A stretch of DNA of 64,000 bases. Source: an uncultured Rhizobium sp. Lineage in GTDB: Bacteria; Pseudomonadota; Alphaproteobacteria; Rhizobiales; Rhizobiaceae. Shown in pieces: positions 8,177 through 15,993 of the stretch. The notes under the pieces are model-generated. The model saw only the letters and a list, made by a program, of their open reading frames with translations. It searched no databases and had not been told where the DNA came from. Made by a program: the position numbers and the translations under genes. The stretch covers positions 62,001-126,000 of the forward strand of contig CAMFHE010000002.1 in the NCBI GenBank assembly GCA_945952045.1. The letters run 5' to 3'. The number at the start of each line of letters is the position of its first letter. The first letter of the stretch is position 1.

Positions 8177-9698
8177 GGCGGAGAGACTCCTCGGCGCCGG
8201 TCACGTCCGCAAGGACCTGTTCCGGCGTCGTTTCGGATGAGGGGACGTGGCGCGCGATGCGGCCGCGGAAGAAAACGAGCAGGCGGTCGGTGATCCCGAG
8301 CAGTTCGTCGATATCGGAGGACAGCACGATGATGCCGGCGCCGCGCTCGGCAAGCTCGCCGATCAGCCGGTAGATCTCGACTTTCGCACCGATATCGACG
8401 CCGACCGTGGGCTCGTCCAGGAGATAAATCTCGGACTGGCGGCTCAGCCATTTGGCGATCGCCACCTTCTGCTGGTTTCCGCCCGATAGCGTGCGAACCA
8501 GCGCGTCGATGCCGGCGGTCTTGATCTGCAGGCGGCTGACGAGGTCCTCCGTCTGGCCGCGCTCGGCCTTGCGGTCGATCAGGCCGCGCGAGAAGCGCTC
8601 GAGGCTTGCAAGCGTCGTGTTCTCCTTGACGGAGAGCGGCAGCGCCACCCCGTCGCGGCGGCGATCCTCCGGAACGAGCGCCAGACGCTTGTCCGTCGCG
8701 GCCGCGGGATCGGTGGAGAAGACCGTTTCGCCCCTGACCTGAACGGATCCGCCCGTCGGTCTTTCGAGGCCGAACAGCGTGCGCAACACTTCCTTCGCGC
8801 CGGAGCCGACAAGGCCGGTCAGGCCGAGCACCTCGCCGCGGCGAAGCTCGAAGGAGACATGCGCATAACGGTCGGCAAGCGCAAGATCGCTGACGGAAAG
8901 CAGTGTTTCGCCGGGCGTCACGTCCGGCTTCGGATAGAGGTCGCCGATGTCGCGGTTGACCATCAGCGCGCCGATCGCCGCAGCCGAGGTTTCGGCAATC
9001 GCGAGCGTCGCCACGTCCCGGCCGTTGCGCAGCACCGTCACCGTGTCGCAGAGATCGACGATTTCGCCCAGATAATGCGAGATGTAGAGAATGGTGATGC
9101 CATCGGCGCTGAGCCGCCGGATGAGCTTGAACAGCAGATCCGCCTCGCGGCGCACCAGCGCTGCCGTCGGCTCGTCGAAAACGAGAACTTTCGGATCGGC
9201 CATCAGGGCGCGCGTGATCTGCACGATCTGCTTTTCGGCGGCCGAGAGCTCGGAGATGAGGGCGGACGGGTCGAGCGACAGGCCGAAATAGCGCTCCAGA
9301 ATGTCCGCCGCCTTGCGGCGCATGGCGCGCCGGTCAAGGAAGGGCGTGCCGGGAAAGCGGATCTCGCGCCCGAGAAACAGCGCCTCGCCGACGGTGAAGG
9401 TCGGGACGAGCAGGCGGTCCTGGTGGATGAAGTGAATGCCGAGCGCTTCCACGAGATGCGGCGTCAGCGAGGCATGCACCGTCCCGTCGATGGCGATCGC
9501 CCCCTCGTCGGCCCGGTGAAGGCCGGCGATGAGCTTGATCAGCGTCGACTTGCCGGCGCCGTTCTGCCCGACGAGCCCGTGCACCGCTCCCCGCCGGACG
9601 AGGAGCGACGCCCCGTCCAGCGCCTTCGCACCGCCAAACCGCTTGACGATGCCGTCGAGGCGAAGGATCGCCTCGTCGCCGCCTGTCTCATTCACCAT
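8166..9698 (-). CDS. Ribose-type ABC transporter ATP-binding protein (two ATPase domains)
   Basis: A 510-residue RbsA/XylG-type protein with two fused nucleotide-binding domains. The first has Walker A GQNGAGKST at residues 44-52 and the signature LSAAEKQ; the second keeps the signature LSGGNQQK and the Walker B-type LLDEPTVGVD but has a degenerate Walker A, as is usual in this family. The ATG at 9698 is chosen over the GTG at 9704 because the AGGAG site lies 9 bases from the ATG and only 3 from the GTG. It energises the two downstream permeases. Operon order is binding protein, ATPase, permease, permease, sfnB. Confidence 0.92.
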   Translation of the reverse strand: MVNETGGDEAILRLDGIVKRFGGAKALDGASLLVRRGAVHGLVGQNGAGKSTLIKLIAGLHRADEGAIAIDGTVHASLTPHLVEALGIHFIHQDRLLVPTFTVGEALFLGREIRFPGTPFLDRRAMRRKAADILERYFGLSLDPSALISELSAAEKQIVQITRALMADPKVLVFDEPTAALVRREADLLFKLIRRLSADGITILYISHYLGEIVDLCDTVTVLRNGRDVATLAIAETSAAAIGALMVNRDIGDLYPKPDVTPGETLLSVSDLALADRYAHVSFELRRGEVLGLTGLVGSGAKEVLRTLFGLERPTGGSVQVRGETVFSTDPAAATDKRLALVPEDRRRDGVALPLSVKENTTLASLERFSRGLIDRKAERGQTEDLVSRLQIKTAGIDALVRTLSGGNQQKVAIAKWLSRQSEIYLLDEPTVGVDIGAKVEIYRLIGELAERGAGIIVLSSDIDELLGITDRLLVFFRGRIARHVPSSETTPEQVLADVTGAEESLRHAG

Positions 9699-9727
9699 GA
9701 CCACCTGCTCCTTGCTGGCTGATAGGC

Positions 9728-9747
9728 CCGCGGCATCGCCGCCGCGG
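9728..9747 (-). other. GC hairpin between binding-protein and ATPase genes
   Basis: CCGCGGC (9728-9734) and GCCGCGG (9741-9747) form a 7-bp stem in the 65-base gap after the binding-protein stop. There is no T-run, so it more likely stabilises the upstream message or partly attenuates transcription than ends it. Confidence 0.45.
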
Positions 9748-9763
9748 CGCCTGCTTGGGAGGA

Positions 9764-10768
9764 TCAGCCGAGACCGAGCTTCTTGGTGATCTCGCCGACA
9801 TTCTTCTTGTTGGCGAGAAGCGCCGGCACGTAGCTTTCGCGCGGCAGGGTCTCGCCGGCGAGATGACGGGCGACGTTCTGGATGGCGAGGCGGCCGAGTT
9901 CGGCGGGCTGCTGGGCGACGTTGCCGGCGGCGGGCGAATTCGGGTCGGCGACGAGCTGGAGCACTTCAGGGCTGCCATCGACGCCATAGGTCTTGATCTC
10001 GGTGCGGCCGGCCGCGGAAAGCGCCTGCGTCGCGCCAAGCTGGGGAATGTCCCAGGCCGACCAGATGGCCTTGATCGAACCTTTCTCCGGATATTTCGCG
10101 AGGATCGCGGTGATCTGGGTAAAGGCGTCCTGCACCGTGTTCGGGATCACGTCGCGCAGCTCCGGCTGGACGATCTTGATCTTCGGGAAATATTTGGTGA
10201 CGTTGACCAGCTGGTCGTAGCGGATGGCGCAGGGCGTGACGCCGTAGAAGCCGTTGAAGACGACGATGTCGCCCTCCCCGCCGATGTCTGCGACGAGCTG
10301 CAGCGCCAGATCCTTGCCGATGCCCCAGTTGTCGGAGGTCGAATTGTTGATCGAGTTCAGCGAGCCGACGTCGATGGTCAGCACTGGAATGTCGGCCTCG
10401 CGCGCCTTCTTCAGCCACGGGTCGATGACGGAGAGCGTGCCGAGCAGCTGTACGATGGCATCCGGCTTCTGGGCGATCAGCGTCTGAAGCTGCGAGACGA
10501 GCTTGCCGTCATTGCGCCCCGCATCGACCGCGATCGGCTCGCCGCCCAGTCGCTTCACTTCCTCGATCTGTGCGTTATAGGCCTGCAGGTCGAAGAAATG
10601 GTCGGTGCCAGCGGTGCTGATGCCGATGCGCTTGCCCTTCAGCGAAAGGCCTTCGTTTGCAAGCGACGGGCGGGCCGCAAGCAGACCGGAGCCCGCGACG
10701 ACACCGGCAACGGCGGTGAGTTTCAGGAGATTGCGGCGGTTGACGCCGGAAGCAGTTTCGTTGGTCAT
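9764..10768 (-). CDS. Ribose-type ABC transporter substrate-binding protein, Tat-exported
   Basis: A 334-residue periplasmic binding protein of the RbsB/LacI-like fold (Peripla_BP_4 type). The N-terminus carries a twin-arginine signal (NRRNLLKLTAVAG, then a hydrophobic stretch ending ARPSLA), so it is probably exported folded. The mature part begins with LKGKRIGISTAGTDHFFDLQ, typical of sugar-binding proteins of this group. First gene of the leftward operon that ends with sfnB. Tat export and the sulfur setting are unusual for a simple sugar-binding protein; the ligand could be a sulfonated or thio-sugar, which is inference. Confidence 0.88.
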   Translation of the reverse strand: MTNETASGVNRRNLLKLTAVAGVVAGSGLLAARPSLANEGLSLKGKRIGISTAGTDHFFDLQAYNAQIEEVKRLGGEPIAVDAGRNDGKLVSQLQTLIAQKPDAIVQLLGTLSVIDPWLKKAREADIPVLTIDVGSLNSINNSTSDNWGIGKDLALQLVADIGGEGDIVVFNGFYGVTPCAIRYDQLVNVTKYFPKIKIVQPELRDVIPNTVQDAFTQITAILAKYPEKGSIKAIWSAWDIPQLGATQALSAAGRTEIKTYGVDGSPEVLQLVADPNSPAAGNVAQQPAELGRLAIQNVARHLAGETLPRESYVPALLANKKNVGEITKKLGLG

Positions 10769-10796
10769 GGTGTACCTCGGGCTGTGAATATAATCG

Positions 10797-10810
10797 ATAG
10801 AATAGATAGA
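10797..10810. promoter_or_regulatory. ATAGA-rich upstream element of the ribose-type ABC/sfnB operon
   Basis: ATAGAATAGATAGA at 10797-10810 lies about 29 bases upstream of the binding-protein start (10768) in an AT-rich patch. It repeats the ATAGA core found upstream of the other sulfur-cluster units. It could be part of the promoter or a regulator site; no binding protein is identified. Confidence 0.35.
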
Positions 10811-10897
10811 TTACTGACCTGAGACAGGCAGATTTTTCCAATCGGATGGGGCGGCGGAGAAATATTCCGCTCTTTTGCGCAACGCGGAGGGGTGAAG

Positions 10898-10924
10898 AAA
10901 AAGCCCGGCGCCTGGTTTTGCGCC
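10898..10924 (-). terminator. Possible terminator of the ssu transporter operon
   Basis: GGCGC (10907-10911) and GCGCC (10920-10924) give a short stem followed on the minus strand by GGGCTTTTTC (10898-10906 region). It lies just after the stop of the small membrane protein gene at 10936. The stem is only 5 bp, so the call is tentative. Confidence 0.4.
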
Positions 10925-10935
10925 CGTATCGCGCC

Positions 10936-11232
10936 TCAGGCGCGGGCGGGCGGGACGGAGAGCAAGAGACCCACGACGAACACGGCCGCGGCGCCCCAGA
11001 AGGCCTCCGGCGCATACCACCGGATGCCGTAAAGATGCTGGTCCGTGCAAAGCGCCTGCGCGAGCGTGCAGAGGTCGCTCGCACCGGCGATACAGGTGAC
11101 GGCCTGCCGCACCGTCAGATAATCGTTGGCGACGACCTTGCTGAAGATCAGCCACCACCATGCCACCGACAGGAGCGCGAAGACGATGCCCGCGGCGGCG
11201 ACGAGCAGGCTGGTCCGGGCACTAGACGTCAT
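10936..11232 (-). CDS. Small hypothetical membrane protein at the end of the ssu operon
   Basis: A 98-residue protein with an N-terminal membrane span (about residues 7-30, rich in Ala/Val/Leu/Trp), a short loop with two cysteines (TCIAGASDLCTLAQALC, three in all) and a second span near the C-terminus (FWGAAAVFVVGLLLSV). It overlaps the end of the ssuB-like gene by 11 bases, so it is translated with the transporter. I do not recognise the family. The outward-facing cysteines and position suggest an accessory subunit of the sulfonate transporter, but this is speculative. Confidence 0.65.
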   Translation of the reverse strand: MTSSARTSLLVAAAGIVFALLSVAWWWLIFSKVVANDYLTVRQAVTCIAGASDLCTLAQALCTDQHLYGIRWYAPEAFWGAAAVFVVGLLLSVPPARA

Positions 11233-12010
11233 GAGAAATCCCCAGCGTGGCGAGAAGATCGGCCCGAAGCGCGATCAACGCCGGGTCGTCGCGCCGGCGC
11301 GGATGCGGGGCTGCAACGGACACCTGCGCGACAATCCTCGCCGGACGGTCGGACAGGACGATGACGCGATCGGCGAGCAGCAGCGCTTCCTCGACGTCAT
11401 GGGTGACGAGAAGCGCGGTAAAGCCGACATTCGTCCACAGGTCGAGCAACTCGTTCTGCATCCTGAGCCGCGTCAGCGAATCGAGTTTGCCGAAGGGCTC
11501 ATCCAGTAAGAGCAGTTTCGGATCGTTGACGAGCGCCCGGGCAAGCGCCGCACGCTGCGCCATGCCGCCCGAAAGCTGATGCGGGTAGAAGTCGGCGAAA
11601 GCCTCCAGCTTGACCAGCTTCAGCACCTCGTCGATGCGATCGTGCTTCTCGCGCAGAAGCCCACGCGCTTCGAGCCCGGTCGCGACATTGCCCCTGACGG
11701 TTCGCCAGGGAAAGAGCGTTGCATCCTGGAAGACGAGGATACGGTCCGGGTTTGGCCCCGCGATCACCCGCCCGTCCTCGCGCACCGCGCCGGCGCTTGG
11801 ACTTTCGAGACCGGCGGCGAGCCGGAGCAGCGTGGACTTGCCGCAGCCGGACGGCCCCAGAAGCGCCACGAATTCGCCCGGCGCAAGCGACAGCGTCACA
11901 TCGTCGACGACGGCGAGCGACCGTCCCTCGACGCCGTAGCGATGGGAGACGCTTTCGACGTCGAGCGCGATGCCGCTCCCCCGCACACCCTGTTCGAAGG
12001 CGACAGCCAT
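11222..12010 (-). CDS. ssuB: Sulfonate/nitrate/taurine-type ABC transporter ATP-binding protein
   Basis: A 262-residue ABC ATPase of the SsuB/TauB/NrtD group. Walker [10 protein letters not shown] is at residues 52-60, the signature is LSGGMAQRAALARAL and Walker B is LLLLDEPFGKLD followed by the switch histidine in VTHDVEEA. The start at 12010 (MAVAFEQG) overlaps the permease stop by one base (TGATG). A longer frame running upstream through the permease gene is rejected. It powers the adjacent permease and the Tat-exported binding protein. Assigned to sulfonates rather than nitrate because of the ssuD gene and sulfur context. Confidence 0.88.
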   Translation of the reverse strand: MAVAFEQGVRGSGIALDVESVSHRYGVEGRSLAVVDDVTLSLAPGEFVALLGPSGCGKSTLLRLAAGLESPSAGAVREDGRVIAGPNPDRILVFQDATLFPWRTVRGNVATGLEARGLLREKHDRIDEVLKLVKLEAFADFYPHQLSGGMAQRAALARALVNDPKLLLLDEPFGKLDSLTRLRMQNELLDLWTNVGFTALLVTHDVEEALLLADRVIVLSDRPARIVAQVSVAAPHPRRRDDPALIALRADLLATLGISHDV

Positions 12011-13011
12011 CAGAGGATCCCTTTCTGCCAATTGAGCAACCGGTCGCGGAGCACGAATTGCAACCGCACGAGACCGGCGCAGATCAACGCCATGATGACG
12101 AGCGCCGCATAGACATTGGCATAGGCGGAGTAGGCCGTATTGAACTGCAGATACCAGCCAAGGCCGAATTTCGCGCCCAGCATTTCGGCGACGACGAGCA
12201 CCGCGAAGGAATAGTAGAGCCCCATGAAGAGACCGACGAAGACATTCGGCAGCGAGGCGGGTATCGCGACCTTCAGCACGAGGAAGCGGTTGTCGGCGCC
12301 GAGCGTGCGGGCAACGTCGTAATAGGCCCGGTTCACCTGTCCGACGCCGGCCGCCGTCAGGATGGCGACGGGAATGCCCGAAGCCAGCGCCACGAGGAAG
12401 ATGGAGGCGTGGAACGTGGAGGGAAAGATGAAGAACGTGCAAGGTATCCAGGCGCTTGCCGGCACCGGACCGATCAGTTTCAGAAGCGGCATGCCCCAAT
12501 AGGCAAAACGCTTCGACCAGCCGAGCGCCACCCCGCCGGCAAAGCCGACGAGGATGCCGGAGAAGAAGCCGAGCGCCCAGAGGCGGCCGGTATAGGCGAC
12601 GCAGATCAGGAGCCTTTCCCAGTCCGTGACATAGACATGGAGCAGGCCCTGTGGCGGCGAGAAGAAGGGTTTCGGCAGCCAGCCGAGCTTGGCCGTCAGC
12701 ACTTCCCAGATGGCAAGCCACAGGCCGAGCACGATGAACCAGGGTCCGTAATGGACGAGCGTGCGGCCTGGCGCGCCCAGCCGGTAGACTGTTGCCGAGA
12801 GAGTGAGGAAGAGCGCCGCGGCGGCGAGCGTCACGGCGGCGAAAAGTTCGGTTGCGCCCCAGCTGATCACATCCGGCAGGAAATAGGTGAGCGCGGCCGC
12901 AAGCGACCACGTGCCCGCCGCCAGCACCCCATGGAGCCAGACCCCCTGAAGGGTGTGGGAGAGCGACGTCTCTCCCGCCCCGATGACCGTTTCGTCCAAA
13001 GCAGCGCTCAT
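12010..13011 (-). CDS. ssuC: Sulfonate-type ABC transporter permease with N-terminal extension
   Basis: A 333-residue inner-membrane protein whose C-terminal two thirds match the SsuC/TauC permease family (binding-protein-dependent inner-membrane component, including ALGWSKRFAYWGMPLLKLIGP). The N-terminal 100 or so residues add two extra hydrophobic segments (about 26-45 and 52-70) before the usual first span, making it longer than typical SsuC (about 260 residues). The start at 13011 is 4 bases after the binding-protein stop; a longer frame to 13074 overlaps that gene. Operon ssuA-ssuC-ssuB-small membrane protein. Confidence 0.85.
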   Translation of the reverse strand: MSAALDETVIGAGETSLSHTLQGVWLHGVLAAGTWSLAAALTYFLPDVISWGATELFAAVTLAAAALFLTLSATVYRLGAPGRTLVHYGPWFIVLGLWLAIWEVLTAKLGWLPKPFFSPPQGLLHVYVTDWERLLICVAYTGRLWALGFFSGILVGFAGGVALGWSKRFAYWGMPLLKLIGPVPASAWIPCTFFIFPSTFHASIFLVALASGIPVAILTAAGVGQVNRAYYDVARTLGADNRFLVLKVAIPASLPNVFVGLFMGLYYSFAVLVVAEMLGAKFGLGWYLQFNTAYSAYANVYAALVIMALICAGLVRLQFVLRDRLLNWQKGIL

Positions 13012-13015
13012 GGGA

Positions 13016-14050
13016 TCACGCGAAAATGTCGATCGTGATGCGGCTGGCGATTTCGGCCGGATCGGTCGAGGCATCGACGACCCCGGTCAGTTTCAGATCC
13101 TCGTAGCCGATCTGCACCTCCTTCAGAAGGTCCTTGCCAAACCAGTGGTCGTGATAGGTGAAAGAGGCGAGGACTTCGGTCAGGTCTTCCAGCGGCAAGC
13201 CCGGCTTCAGCGTGTCGAAATACCACTTCGCCACTTCGTCCGGGTGCTTCGCCGTAAATTGGTGGATTTCCAGATTGGCCGCCGCGACGCGCTTGATCGC
13301 GTCCTTGTTGGCTTCGTAGTAGTCGCCATTGACGCCGAGCACGCAGCAGACGCGGTCTTGGAACGTGCCTGTCTGGGTATCGGCAACGCGGCGGAAGCCA
13401 TGCTTCTTCTCGTAGGAATAGGCCCAGGGGTCCATATGGGCGACGGCGTCCGCCTCGCCCTTCAGCACGCCTTCGGCGACGAGATCGAAGGGAAACACCT
13501 TCCACGTCACATCCGTCTCGGGGTTCAGCCCCGCCTTGGCCAGCGCCACCGAGAAGGCGACGCGCGACGGCGACATGACGTCGAACGTGCCGATGGTCTT
13601 GCCCTTGAGATCCGTGAGCGTCCTGATGTCCGACTCGGGCTTGACGAGAATGCTCTGGCAGCCGCCATGCGAGCCCGCGAAGAGGCGCACGTCGAACCCC
13701 TGCTCGATCGGCTTCAGCCAATCGTAGAGCAGCCCCGGCCCGGCCTCGGCCTTGCGGGTCGCGAGCGCCTGGATCAGGGTCTGCCCGCTCGCCCCCTGAT
13801 AGAAGAGCTCCACCTCCAGCCCGTGCTTGGCATAGATGCCTTTCGAGAGACCGAAGCCGACCGGAGAGTGGCAGGCGGCCACCTCGGTCCATTCGAGCTT
13901 GATCGGAATGAGATTGCCGGCCATCGCATAGCGCGTCGACCGCGAGGCAACGACGCCAGCCGTGGCGGCAAGCGCGGTGACGCCCGCAGCCTTGACCAGA
14001 TTGCGCCTGGAGAAATGTTTCGTCAGAATGGAGTGGCTTGGTTCGCTCAT
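13016..14050 (-). CDS. ssuA: Sulfonate-type ABC transporter substrate-binding protein, Tat-exported
   Basis: A 344-residue binding protein of the SsuA/NMT1/nitrate-taurine class. It has a twin-arginine leader (SRRNLVKAAGVTALAATAG) and then IKLEWTEVAACHSPVGFGLS. The ligand-binding family pattern continues with GLEVELFYQGASGQTLIQAL. The start MSEPSHS at 14050 is chosen; upstream codons lie in the promoter block. Divergent from ssuD across a 420-base gap. It likely captures an aliphatic sulfonate or sulfonate ester; other members of the fold bind nitrate or thiamine precursors, so the ligand is not proven. Confidence 0.85.
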   Translation of the reverse strand: MSEPSHSILTKHFSRRNLVKAAGVTALAATAGVVASRSTRYAMAGNLIPIKLEWTEVAACHSPVGFGLSKGIYAKHGLEVELFYQGASGQTLIQALATRKAEAGPGLLYDWLKPIEQGFDVRLFAGSHGGCQSILVKPESDIRTLTDLKGKTIGTFDVMSPSRVAFSVALAKAGLNPETDVTWKVFPFDLVAEGVLKGEADAVAHMDPWAYSYEKKHGFRRVADTQTGTFQDRVCCVLGVNGDYYEANKDAIKRVAAANLEIHQFTAKHPDEVAKWYFDTLKPGLPLEDLTEVLASFTYHDHWFGKDLLKEVQIGYEDLKLTGVVDASTDPAEIASRITIDIFA

Positions 14051-14090
14051 CGGTCGTCCCCCGGAAAATGATAGAACCAGACTACAAGAA

Positions 14091-14118
14091 ATACACATAG
14101 TTTATAGATTTTATGTAT
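14091..14118. promoter_or_regulatory. AT-rich inverted-repeat element upstream of ssuA
   Basis: ACATA (14095-14099) and TATGT (14112-14116) form an inverted repeat around an ATAGATTTTAT stretch (14104-14114); the arms extend imperfectly to ATAC and GTAT. It lies about 45-70 bases upstream of the ssuA start. A LysR-type sulfur regulator of the CysB/Cbl/SsuR kind would be the expected binder, by inference. Confidence 0.4.
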
Positions 14119-14400
14119 TATTATTTTGTTGGATTTTGAAATCCCTTTCCCGCCACAACCTCGATCGCGGATTGGCGTTCCTCAAATCCCGAAATTGCCT
14201 GCCATCGACGGGCGCATCGCCTGAATGGCGTTCAGATACACGAGCGTACCCTGCATCGTCGTTTCCGCCGTCCTCTGCCACGCCAGGCGCGTCGGCGCCT
14301 CGCACGAAAACGGAACAGGAGGGAAAACCGCATCTCCGGGTCGGGCGCGATGAATAATCCTGTCAGCGCCGATTCAACAGAATTTATTTCCTTACTAAAA

Positions 14401-14416
14401 CTATAGAATTTATTAT
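14401..14416. promoter_or_regulatory. ATAGAATTT element upstream of ssuD
   Basis: CTATAGAATTTATTAT at 14401-14416 lies 55-70 bases upstream of the ssuD start. It matches, in the reading direction of the gene, the ATAGAATTTT block upstream of the monooxygenase operon at 3436-3445. It could be a shared regulator site or a promoter element. Confidence 0.4.
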
Positions 14417-14470
14417 ATTGATGGCGAATGGCGCCGGCAACCGCTCCGGCCCGAGATCGAAAGATTTGCG

Positions 14471-15640
14471 ATGACGAAGACCGAACAGCCCCTCGATTTC
14501 CTCTGGTTCATCCCGAGTTCTGGCGATGGCGCCTATCTCGGGTCAGACGACCTCAGCCGTCCGGCCGATCCCGGCTATTTCCGCGAGATCGCGACGACGG
14601 TCGACCGTCTCGGCTATTCCGGCGTGCTGATCCCCGTGGGCGCGGCCTGCGAGGAGTCTTTTGTGCTTGCCGCCGATCTCGCCGCACGGACCGAAAAGCT
14701 GAAATTCCTTGTCGCGATCCGGCCCGGCACGGCGACGCCGGCCTATTACGCACGTCTTGCCGCGACGCTTGACCGCGTCTCCAATGGCCGTCTGCTTCTC
14801 AACATCGTCGTTGGCGGCAGCGCCGAGGAACTCGCCGGCGACGGCATCTTCCTGCCGCATGACGAGCGCTACGACCACGCGGCGGAATTCTTCAAGGTCT
14901 TCAACGAACTGATCGAAACCGGGCGTTCGACGCTCGACGGAAAATATATCAAGGCGATCAATGCGCGGCTCGGCCTGCCCCCGGTGCAGGCGCCGCGGCC
15001 GCCCATCTATTTCGGCGGGTCGTCCGATGCGGCGATCGACTTTGCCGGCGGCCTTGTCGACAAGTATCTGACCTGGGGCGAGCCGCCGGCGCAGGTGGCT
15101 GAAAAGATCGCTCATGCCCGCAAGGCCGCCGCCGCCAAGGGCCGCGAGGCCACTTTCGGAATCCGTCTCCATTTCATCGTGCGCGAAACCGATGACGAGG
15201 CATGGGAGGCGGCGGACCGGCTGATCTCGAAACTCTCCGACGACGCGATCGCCTCGGCGCAGGCCGTGCTGACCAAGAACTCGGATTCGGTCGGGCAGGC
15301 CCGGATGGTTGCGCTTCACAACGGACGCCGCGACAAGCTGGAGGTCTCGCCCAACCTCTGGGCCGGGATCGGCCTCGTTCGCTCCGGGGCGGGAACGGCG
15401 CTCGTCGGGTCGCCGAAAACAGTTGCGGCACGGCTGCGCGAATATCAGGCGCTCGGCATCGATACGGTGATCGCGTCCGGCTATCCCCATCTCGAGGAGG
15501 CATATCGGGTGTCGGAGCTTCTCTTTCCCGAACTCGGCCTGCCCGGCCCCCGCAACCAGTTGCGCAGCTCCTTCGGCGACCACCAGGTCTTCGGCGGCGG
15601 CGGCCATGGCGGCAATGTCAAGCTGACCTCGGCTTCCTGA
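14471..15640 (+). CDS. ssuD: FMNH2-dependent alkanesulfonate monooxygenase
   Basis: A 389-residue LLM-class enzyme that releases sulfite from alkanesulfonates using FMNH2 and oxygen. It carries the SsuD landmarks: Cys60 in AACEESF (equivalent to the conserved active-site cysteine), Arg232 and His234 in FGIRLHFIV, and the conserved C-terminal [11 protein letters not shown] with the catalytic tyrosine. Length fits the family (about 380). It is divergent from the ssuACB-like operon. No ssuE flavin reductase is seen in the window, so reduced flavin must come from elsewhere or from the FAD/NAD(P)-binding protein at 450-1943. The ribosome-binding site is weak. Confidence 0.95.
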   Translation: MTKTEQPLDFLWFIPSSGDGAYLGSDDLSRPADPGYFREIATTVDRLGYSGVLIPVGAACEESFVLAADLAARTEKLKFLVAIRPGTATPAYYARLAATLDRVSNGRLLLNIVVGGSAEELAGDGIFLPHDERYDHAAEFFKVFNELIETGRSTLDGKYIKAINARLGLPPVQAPRPPIYFGGSSDAAIDFAGGLVDKYLTWGEPPAQVAEKIAHARKAAAAKGREATFGIRLHFIVRETDDEAWEAADRLISKLSDDAIASAQAVLTKNSDSVGQARMVALHNGRRDKLEVSPNLWAGIGLVRSGAGTALVGSPKTVAARLREYQALGIDTVIASGYPHLEEAYRVSELLFPELGLPGPRNQLRSSFGDHQVFGGGGHGGNVKLTSAS

Positions 15641-15692
15641 GGTCCGGGCTGCCGCCTGACAATTTATCAAGTCGTTAACAGGATTGCCGAAA

Positions 15693-15740
15693 GGCCGGCG
15701 ACGGGCGCATCATGCCGGTCGCCGGCCTCTCTCCGTTTTC
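15693..15740 (+). terminator. Likely terminator after ssuD
   Basis: GGCCGGCGAC (15693-15702) and GTCGCCGGCC (15718-15727) form a perfect 10-bp stem, followed by a pyrimidine-rich tract and TTTT at 15736-15739. It sits about 50 bases after the ssuD stop. Confidence 0.55.
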
Positions 15741-15872
15741 GGGCCTGCCAGCGATTACGATATCCGCATCGCAGCCGACCCTTTCGTGACGGAAGGGATC
15801 GTGACCGCGCAAACCCATGAAATCGATCCCAAGCGGATGGTCGCGGCCCTGGAATTTCTGAAACCCGCATAG
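15741..15872 (+). pseudogene. Possible C-terminal remnant of a YciI-family protein
   Basis: An open frame of 43 codons ending with TAG at 15870-15872 reads SDYDIRIAADPFVTEGIVTA and then HEIDPKRMVAALEF. The DPF-V-EG pattern followed by an EI-P segment is typical of the end of YciI-like proteins (about 90-100 residues), but the N-terminal half and a start with ribosome-binding site are missing. It lies in the 353-base gap 15641-15993, right after the ssuD terminator. It is probably a truncated relic; the family match is from memory and not tested. Confidence 0.35.
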
Positions 15873-15950
15873 GCGAAAAACGGCCAAAGCCTTTGCGCAA
15901 GAACCGGCGTTGCGCGTCCGCCTCTCACGCAAGTCAATGTCCTGATTTTG

Positions 15951-15993
15951 GAGCACTTCCAGCAAAACCGAGCGGCGGCTTTGCGTTTGGCCA
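15951..15993. repeat. Rhizobiales intergenic mosaic repeat (degenerate copy)
   Basis: GAGCACTTCCAGCAAAACCG followed by GCGGCTTTGCGTTTGG resembles the short palindromic mosaic element (GAGCATTTCC-AGCAAAA...GGTTTTGCG) scattered between genes in Rhizobiales. Related copies are at 45080-45153 and 50836-50898. It abuts the stop codon of the GntR gene. Confidence 0.55.

Larger units (their letters stand above)
14051..14470. other. 420-base divergent intergenic region between ssuA and ssuD
   Basis: Two AT-rich patches flank a GC-rich middle. The patch next to ssuA (14091-14118) and the patch next to ssuD (14379-14420) each contain the ATAGA core and probably hold the promoters. The middle has no gene with a start, but a minus-strand frame ending with TGA at 14182 reads TMQGTLVYLNAIQAM and MAGNFGI, which looks like a decayed C-terminus. 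I cannot assign it to a family. Confidence 0.4.

Noticed and set aside
11222..12910. Long fused frame joining the ssuB-like gene to sequence within the permease gene
   Set aside because: The N-terminal part reads arginine-rich nonsense out of frame with the permease. The ATPase has its own start at 12010 coupled to the permease stop.
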